Assembly (NCBI GenBank): GCA_030068075.1
Contig: CM057826.1
Span: forward strand, 64,081,312-64,145,311
DNA from: Paguma larvata
Taxonomy: Eukaryota > Chordata > Mammalia > Carnivora > Viverridae
Length of the DNA stretch: 64,000 bases
Direction: 5' to 3'
In this document: piece after piece, positions 57,541 to 64,000 of the stretch
How positions within the stretch are numbered: position 1 is the first letter of the stretch
Layout of the letters: each line of letters starts with the position of its first letter
Translations under genes and position numbers: made by a program
The notes under the pieces: generated by a model
Told to the model about the DNA's origin: nothing
Databases searched by the model: none
The model's input: only the letters and a program-made list of their open reading frames with translations

Positions 57541-59780
57541 TTCAAAGTCTCATCTTTAAAGGTAACATTGAGTAATAATAAGGTTAACAAAAGACTAAAT
57601 GCTGTACAAAAGATTCGTTGTTTCTTTATTGCTTTTCAATTATTTTGTATCATAAGCTTCCCTCCAAAGTAGTCTCTGTACAAACCCATTTTGATACATT
57701 AAATACAATTGTTGAACATTTCCTTTTGTAAATAACAAAATTAAAGCATCTGCTTTGCGTTCTTGGTATGGTAAAGGTAATGGTTCCTTGCCACACTGTT
57801 GTACAGATCTGATTCTAGGTTGATGGTATTTAGAGTTCTTTGGAGCAGGCAGTTCATGGTTTGTAAAAACAGGTGCTTGGGACTTCATTCACAGCACAAT
57901 CATGATGAAATGTGAATGTCATTCTTGTGGTCCTTTAGCCTTTCCTATTGCATCTCTGAAATGAAGGATGGTGCTTTTATAAAATGTGAAGGCATCTGTA
58001 CACAGCACAGTCAGTTCATGGATTTGTTAAGTACTTGACTGTGTTGTCCAGTGTGGTGCTGACTGGGGAGGAAGTTAGCAGAAATAAGAGGCAGCTCTGT
58101 CCTGGAAGGAGCTGGTAATGCAGCCCGGCCAGGTGTGGAGTGTGGAGGACAAGAGCAGGAAGGCCAGCGGGAAGGGAGGGCAGGGCTGCATGGTGCTGAG
58201 GACCTTTAGAGATGGACACAAGTGGTAGGTGATAAGGGACAGAAGAGAAGGGAAGGTGTTTGTAGAAGCTTGGAAGTACTAGTGCTTCATTAAAGGTCTC
58301 AGAGACCAAAGATTTACAGGGTCTTAAAGAAGAGAAATTATTTGAGGAAATTCAGAGAAATGTAAATGGAGTTTTATTTTGTTCTGAATCTGTCAAGAGT
58401 AGATTCAAGGTCGAGCTCTGGAGCGTATGAAGTATTTATTGGTCAGGTGATCCCGGGGTTAGGTCCTTACTTGTTAGAACCTAGACTCTCGCCTGTGATC
58501 ACATGGACAAACTCTGTCCTCTGTTGACATGAGGGGGTTAGGCCGAGCTGAGTGATCAGTCTGGCTATTGAAGGAAATCTTGGATCCTCTCTCTAAGGAT
58601 CCTCCAAGTACTGGCTGATGGGCCCTCACTTTAACAGGCTAGCCTCACCTGCCTCCGTTTCTAGTGATGTCAAGGTCAGGCTCAAAGGCACACCATGTTT
58701 TCTCTGCAGCAGAATCATACTGCGATGGATCTGGGCTCCATCTCCATCAGTAGCTGAGATGGGCCTGTTCCGTCTCTTCTTGAGTGCCTACTAGGAGGTT
58801 TGTGCACAGGACCTGTGACTCTTTCTGTAAACCACTATCCCTGCCTCTGAGGAGGTCCCAGTACGGTAAGGGGATAAGACACACAAACATCAAAATGCAA
58901 GATTGCCATGTGAAGGGTGTGAAGTTGGCTTGGTTGCCTTCCTGAACTGCATGTATTTCATTTGCTCCTCTAGATCTTTTATTCTCCCTCCTAATCTACC
59001 CAGCTCTGTGGTCTGGGATATTGACCTATGTGAACGACATCACTTTTTTTTTTGAACTCTAGCTATTAGAAGGGACTAGTTGGAGTTGGAGGGCAGGAGG
59101 GAGTGGGGTGGGATGTCCATTCCCCCAGTCTCCTGTCGGGTGGCCCTTTTCTGTTCACTGTTCTCTCTGGGTTCTGGCAGTGCCTTCCTCACCTTGTTCT
59201 CTCAACTGCTCCCCATTGTTGCCAACCCCAGGATATTGTGCCGTGCCACATTGGTTTCCCTGACTACCCCTCCACAGACAGCTCTGTGATTACACTGTCT
59301 TACTCAGTTATGTTGGTAATGCAGTTTCCTGCTGAGAGCTGACTGGTGGCTTTGTTTTCTTTTTCTAAAAATGAGGAGAGACAAATCACAAAAAAAGGAC
59401 AAATACACTGCAGTGAATAAAACTGGAATAAAAAAGAGAGTGGGGCAAAGGTAGGAAGTGGCAAGCGGCCATGGTCACATGGTTTCTGGAGCGGAGCTCT
59501 AGCTTCAGAGCGGTGGCTGGGACAGAAGAGATGGCCAATCATTGTTCTCTTAGTTTTCCTGAAATGCTTCCTTGCCTCATAGTTAGTCTTTCCCCAGGCC
59601 CCAGTCATTGTCAACTTTAGTGTCCTCTTGCTTAGACTCTCTATCTACAGCCCAGATATTGAACTTGCAGTTTGCTTCTTCCCAGAATAATGCTTTTTTT
59701 TTGGGGGGGGTGGTTATTGAATAAATGAGGAGATAAACGCCCAAATTTTTGCCATGTACCTTGTCCAATCAGAAATTTTT
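57541..59780. other. Unassigned intronic sequence
   Basis: About 2.2 kb with no exon I can support. An 82-codon minus-strand ORF (57640-57888) is followed by AATAAA on that strand but matches nothing I recognise. About 59040-59345 looks like a diverged LTR or similar old repeat, family unknown. Confidence 0.4.
57975..58005 (+). repeat. 31-bp direct repeat, copy 2
   Basis: Exact copy of 57133-57163, 842 bp downstream in the same orientation. No poly-A or terminal repeats are visible at either boundary. Confidence 0.97.
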
Positions 59781-59782
59781 AA

Positions 59783-59885
59783 GGAGCGCCTGGCTGGCTC
59801 AGAAGAGCATGTGACTCTTCATCTCAGGGTTGTAAACTCAAGCCTCACATGGGGTGTAGGAGATCACCTAAATATATAAAACTTT
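59783..59885 (+). repeat. Short CanSINE subfamily (sense)
   Basis: Head GAGCGCCTGGCTGGCTCAG, B-box-like 'GTAAACTCAAGCC' and a short AT-rich tail. Same short form as 19042-19143. Confidence 0.75.
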
Positions 59886-59889
59886 AAAA

Positions 59890-60310
59890 AATTACTAAGT
59901 TAAACATCTGTAAATAATGTCACAAACAAAGCCTTAGGAGAAAAACCTAAGACAAACCCCAGTTGAAGGACATTCCTAAACTCAGTACTTCTCAAAACTG
60001 TCAAGGTCATCGAATGTAAGGAAAGTTTGAGAAACTGTCAGAGACCAGAGGCGGCTAAGGGAATGCAGTGACTAAGTGCAATATAGTACTCTGCACAGGG
60101 TCATGGACATTAGGAAAGAACCAGGGAAATCCTAATAAAATGTGGAAGTTTGTTCACAGTCCTGTGCCAGTGTTGACTCTTCAGTTGTAACTAATGTACC
60201 ACAGTAATGTCAGGTGTTAGGAGTAGAGGCAACTGGGTGCCAGATTTGGGAACTCTTGGCAACTTTTGTGCAAACCTAAATCTGTTTAAAAGCATCTATT
60301 TAAAAAAGTC
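59890..60310 (+). mobile_element. Old L1 3'UTR (sense)
   Basis: Follows the old-L1 3'UTR order: 'GTTGAAGGACATTCCTAAAC', 'TTCTCAAAACTGTCAAGGTCATCG', 'AAACTGTCAGAGACCAGAGG', 'TAATGTACCACAGTAATGTCAGG' and 'TTTTGTGCAAACCTAAATCTG'. 5' truncated; non-coding. Confidence 0.88.
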
Positions 60311-61417
60311 AGTCTTTAATATCTAGGTAAATTGATATTAAGTCAGAAATACTTTATTAAAACATTCACATAAAAATCTTTTTCTGCAATATTTGAGGGA
60401 TGTTCTGCAGTATTTGAGGAAGATATTATTTAGGCCCAAAGTGAAGCATAAAATTGATGAATCTTTTGTGCAAATCAGGTCTTTTAAGGTCCTCTCTTTT
60501 TATCTGGAAATATAGTATCTGGAGGACAGACAAGGTTCTTTGCAAATGAGAAATAGGTATCTTTTGTTTTTCTGGATATTTACCTTAATTTTTTAGCTCA
60601 GATTTATTTTACTTCAGCATGTAGTACTGTATGCTCACATTAGATACTAAAAGTTCTGTATATATAAGTATGTATGTATTAAATTACGTTTAGACCTAAT
60701 ATACATATTGCATATTTATTTTACAGTTAATGTTCAATTTAAGAAGTGAAAATAGACTTGGTGACTCTAACCTTTACAGATGGAAATTATGAATTGGGAA
60801 ATAATATACCTTTATTTGCTTCAGTAATTAGTACAAAAAAGTTCTTAAAGTCTGGTGAGGGAATGTTTAGGTATTTCTTCAGGGTCAGGATTTAGAGAGA
60901 AAGGCTTCTTACAAAATCAGGTACATTTTGTCAGACATACTAATTTGGGGAAAAAAATGCATACCTATAGTGTGATTTCCTTTTGGGAACAAAACTTGTG
61001 AAAGAAGTCCCATCTCTCCCCCCCCGCCCCACCTCAACCCCCATCCCTGCTTTGAGTTTCTGCGGTTATTTGCCTTACTTTTAATAAGAATGTACTTATA
61101 TCATGGTGTATATCCAGGAGGAGTTTGGCAATAATGTCAATATTATTGGTAAAAAATTAAACAGTATAGCAGTGATTCCAGATCAATACAATAAAACTGG
61201 AGGTGAGGCACTGTAAATGTAATGTGAACGTTGTAAATGTTCTAAATAGAATAAATGTGCGTGGAAATACTGGCACAGGTTCATCATGACACCTCCTGAA
61301 GTCCGTGCTGAAAAGTACACTTCATTATTGAATACTTTGTGAGAGTTACACTCTGAAACTTTACAGGCAAATACCAATGAAACTACTCAGGCTATGAAGT
61401 GAATTAGGGGAAAAACT
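60311..61417. other. Unassigned AT-rich sequence
   Basis: No exon or repeat recognised apart from a C-rich run near 61018-61045. Confidence 0.5.
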
Positions 61418-61433
61418 CTAACATGCAATTTTA

Positions 61434-61641
61434 TTTTATTTTAACATTTATTTATTATTGAAAGACAGAGAGAGACAGAGCATGAGCATGGGAGGGGCAG
61501 AGAGAGAGAGACACACACACACAGAATCCGAAGCAGGCTCCAGGCTCTGAGCGGTCAGCACAGAGCCCGATGTGGGGCTCCAACTCACAAACCGTGAGAT
61601 CGTGACCTGAGCTGAAGCTGGATGCTTAACTGACTGAGCCA
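61434..61641 (-). repeat. CanSINE lacking its first bases (antisense)
   Basis: Felid-type reverse SINE whose head stops at GACTGAGCCAC, without the usual final CCAGGCGCCCC. A perfect 16-bp TSD CTAACATGCAATTTTA (61418-61433 and 61642-61657) shows the missing bases were never inserted. Confidence 0.95.
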
Positions 61642-61657
61642 CTAACATGCAATTTTA

Positions 61658-62784
61658 ATAGAAACACTGAAAGTGCATGCAGTTGTATTGTGTAACAGTT
61701 TAATTTTAAACTATAAACTTAATATTTAAAATTTGAGACTATAAGAATAATTGAATAAAGATACAGATAAAGGCATCTACTACTCTTTGAAAACGTCCTA
61801 AGCCATCAGATTAGATTTGGAATGAGCCCTTAGCCTTGGTATCATTTTACCACATTTATTATTTTAGAAATGACGAATTGTCTTAGGGAGGGTAATGTTT
61901 GGAAGAGTAGGGTAAAGACCATTGTTAATGATTACTTTAGGGAACTTTAGTTGAGTGTTGAAGACTTATCTGTTGTCCTCTAAGGTTTAATTTTGAGCAA
62001 TGTTGATGTTAACCTTGGCAAACTGAGGTCACTGTTTTGGTTGACTTTTAAAATTAATTGTCTGTTTGTTTTATAAATCTAAAACAGGATCCTTAGTCTA
62101 ATGGTCCATTTGGTTTGTTATTACCAACAGGCCCAAGAATCTAAATTAGTTTACCTCAACAGCTTGGCTTATCAAGAAGGGAAAAAAATGTCAACATAAC
62201 AAAACATTTTAAGAATCAGACGCTCTTATTTTCTCTGATAATTACTTTTACAAATGTATTGGATTTCCATTGGTTCTCTAGTCTGGATAAAAGTGTTTAA
62301 TTTTTTAATGTGCATTTAAGTGATTCTAGAGTTCAAATGGATATTTTGAGATTTGAAACACGGTATGGGTATGTTAAGATGGAAAATGAAGATGCTGTAT
62401 CATTATCATTTAGGGTATCTTTAAAGTAGTATATGTTATAGGACTTACATTTAAAATTAACTCATCAAGGCTTTCAAGGACATTTTTCCTACTTATCCCT
62501 GAAACTGAAGCAAGAAATAAGTTGGTTCAAATTAAACACTTAATAAGTTATTCCAGCCATATGCTCTAGAGCAATTGAAATGGCTGTATTAGATGATTGG
62601 GTGGCTCTATGTAGGAAGATGAAAGTTTCGCCAAGCAAGCTCTCAATTGAAAATTGGATGAATTATCTGTTTTTTTGTTTTTGTTTTTACCTTTGTTAGA
62701 TCACTGACCCATTAGAGAACTAGAAAAAAAATCACAACTGTAGATTCTCTAAGTAATACATACATATTAATAAATCTTTTAAAA
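61658..62784. other. Unassigned AT-rich sequence
   Basis: No exon or named repeat recognised. Confidence 0.5.
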
Positions 62785-63530
62785 ACAATTTTATCGATAT
62801 ATAGCCTACAGTAAAACAAACAGTTGCTAAATAAATAGCTGGATGAATTTTGGCATGTAGATACAATTATTTAAACAACATCCAGAACAAGGTATGGAAT
62901 ATTTTTGGTACCCCAGGAGACTTCTTTGTGACTTTTTTCAAATAATATCTCCCTTTCCACTCAACTCACCCACCTGGAGGGAGACCACTATTCTGACCGT
63001 TAGCACTGTACGTTAATTTGGCCTGTTTATGACATTGTATAAATGGAATAATACAATATATATTCTTTTGTCTCTAGCTTCTTTTGCTTAGCGTAATGCT
63101 TTGGAATTCTTTCATGTTATTGCTCATAGCAGAAGTTCTTTTTTTCCCTCTTTTTTGGTTTCTGTGTGGTATTCTTTTGTATAAATATAATACAATTTAT
63201 CCATTCTACTGGTGATGGACCATGTTTAGCTATTAAAATTAAAGTTATTCCAAGCATTCTTAAAACATTCTGAGCAGGTCTTTTTGTGGACATGTGCACT
63301 CATTTCTCTTACATATACAGCTAGAAGTAGAATTACTGCATCACAGGGTACATGTGGGTTTAACTTTAGAAGATAATGCCAAACGGTTGTCCGAAGTGGA
63401 TATACCAGTTACTCTCGAATTAGCAATATATGAGAATTCCAGTTGTTTCACATACTTGCCAACACTTGGTATTATCAGTCTTTTAAAATTTTGCTGTTTT
63501 ATTGGGTGCCTTTTTTCCCCCATGTGATTG
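62785..63530 (-). mobile_element. Old L1 3' region (antisense)
   Basis: 'TTTTATCGATATATAGCCTACAG', 'CCATTCTACTGGTGATGG', 'TAGAAGTAGAATTACTGCATCACAGGG' and 'CACATACTTGCCAACACTTGG' follow the antisense old-L1 3' order. Confidence 0.72.
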
Positions 63531-64000
63531 CAAGGGCCTTTTAGTTCTCATCCATTAACAATGGACATTAGGATCTCTGATTAAGAACTTAATTGCTGGG
63601 CAACAGTTACTTATTTGCCTCTGGGTGAAATTATCTTTTCTAATGTATTCACAATTCCAGAGGAATAATCTGTAATCTACTAACTCAACCGTAAAGTTAA
63701 CCACCATGATCAATTCTTCTTGAAAAGGATGAAGAAAGGAAAAGTGAAGAAAAATAAATACATGGGTATGTGTGTGTGTACATGCATGCACGTACATTTG
63801 TGTAAGTGGGATATATACAGTGAGGATGAATCATTGCCTCTTCCTTGATGGGAAGAATCCAGTGTCCTCTATCTGCCACCAAGTGGTTGTCCAATCCTCT
63901 AGGGGAATATTGCCATCTTGGGCACTGAGGATTGGTTTCTGCTGTTGGCATGTTAGGTGCTCATTACTGACAGGAGCCAGATAAGCCTTTGTGAGAAGTC
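63531..64000. other. Unassigned sequence to window end
   Basis: No exon recognised. Contains a short TG/TA-rich tract near 63765-63800. Confidence 0.4.

Larger units (their letters stand above)
14429..64000 (+). other. EPB41L4A: EPB41L4A intron 1 (5' part, runs past window end)
   Basis: Everything after the exon 1 donor appears to be intron 1. The next coding sequence, which I recall as continuing KSTKGSVVLDHV, was not found on the + strand. The gene is known to span more than 200 kb in human with a long first intron, so an intron of at least 49.6 kb is expected. Its first roughly 4.5 kb carries no felid SINE; the rest is densely populated by SINE, L1, L2 and MIR copies. Confidence 0.8.

Noticed and set aside
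14429..64000. Search for EPB41L4A exon 2 in the window
   Set aside because: No open segment reading like KSTKGSVVLDHVFHHV with splice sites was found; the exon probably lies beyond the window, although I could not run an alignment.

Overview
This is a stretch of mammalian nuclear DNA from a carnivore, most likely a cat or other feliform. The evidence is some 28 copies of the carnivore tRNA-Lys-derived SINE (CanSINE). Their heads read like GGGGCGCCTGGGTGGCTCAG, and many young copies carry the TGACAGCTCAGAGCCTGGAGCCTGC body typical of felids. There are also carnivore-type L1 3' ends, and older MIR, L2, MER5A and MLT1 copies shared across placental mammals. There is no prokaryotic, plasmid, phage or CRISPR content.

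The one protein-coding gene I can support is EPB41L4A (NBL4, a FERM-domain band 4.1-like protein), on the + strand. Its CpG-island promoter covers about 12.8-14.6 kb. Coding exon 1 is 14330-14428: 33 codons, phase 0, strong Kozak context, GT donor at 14429. The remaining roughly 49.6 kb looks like the 5' part of a very large intron 1. I found no second exon. Long ORFs in the CpG island are composition artefacts, and many other ORFs are translated SINEs or L1s.

Layout: 1-12.8 kb is upstream intergenic DNA with SINEs, L2, MIR and MER5A. It also holds an L1 at about 10.33-11.8 kb with a twin-priming (inverted 5' segment) structure, itself interrupted by an MLT1A solo LTR and a later truncated carnivore L1. 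The promoter and exon 1 follow at 12.8-14.6 kb. The 14.6-19 kb part of intron 1 has no felid SINEs. From 19 to 64 kb, intron 1 is rich in SINE and L1 sequence. It includes a large antisense L1 (44.5-47.8 kb) carrying a solo retroviral-type LTR with a perfect 5-bp target duplication, a very young-looking truncated L1 with an 18-bp target duplication (38.4 kb), an ORF1-only L1 fragment with a 14-bp target duplication (25.7 kb), several tandem or nested SINEs, and three local duplications that no transposon explains.

I do not see an undescribed gene system here. The points worth a second look are insertion structures, local duplications and promoter details. Repeat families were recognised by eye; boundaries without a stated target-site duplication (TSD) are approximate.
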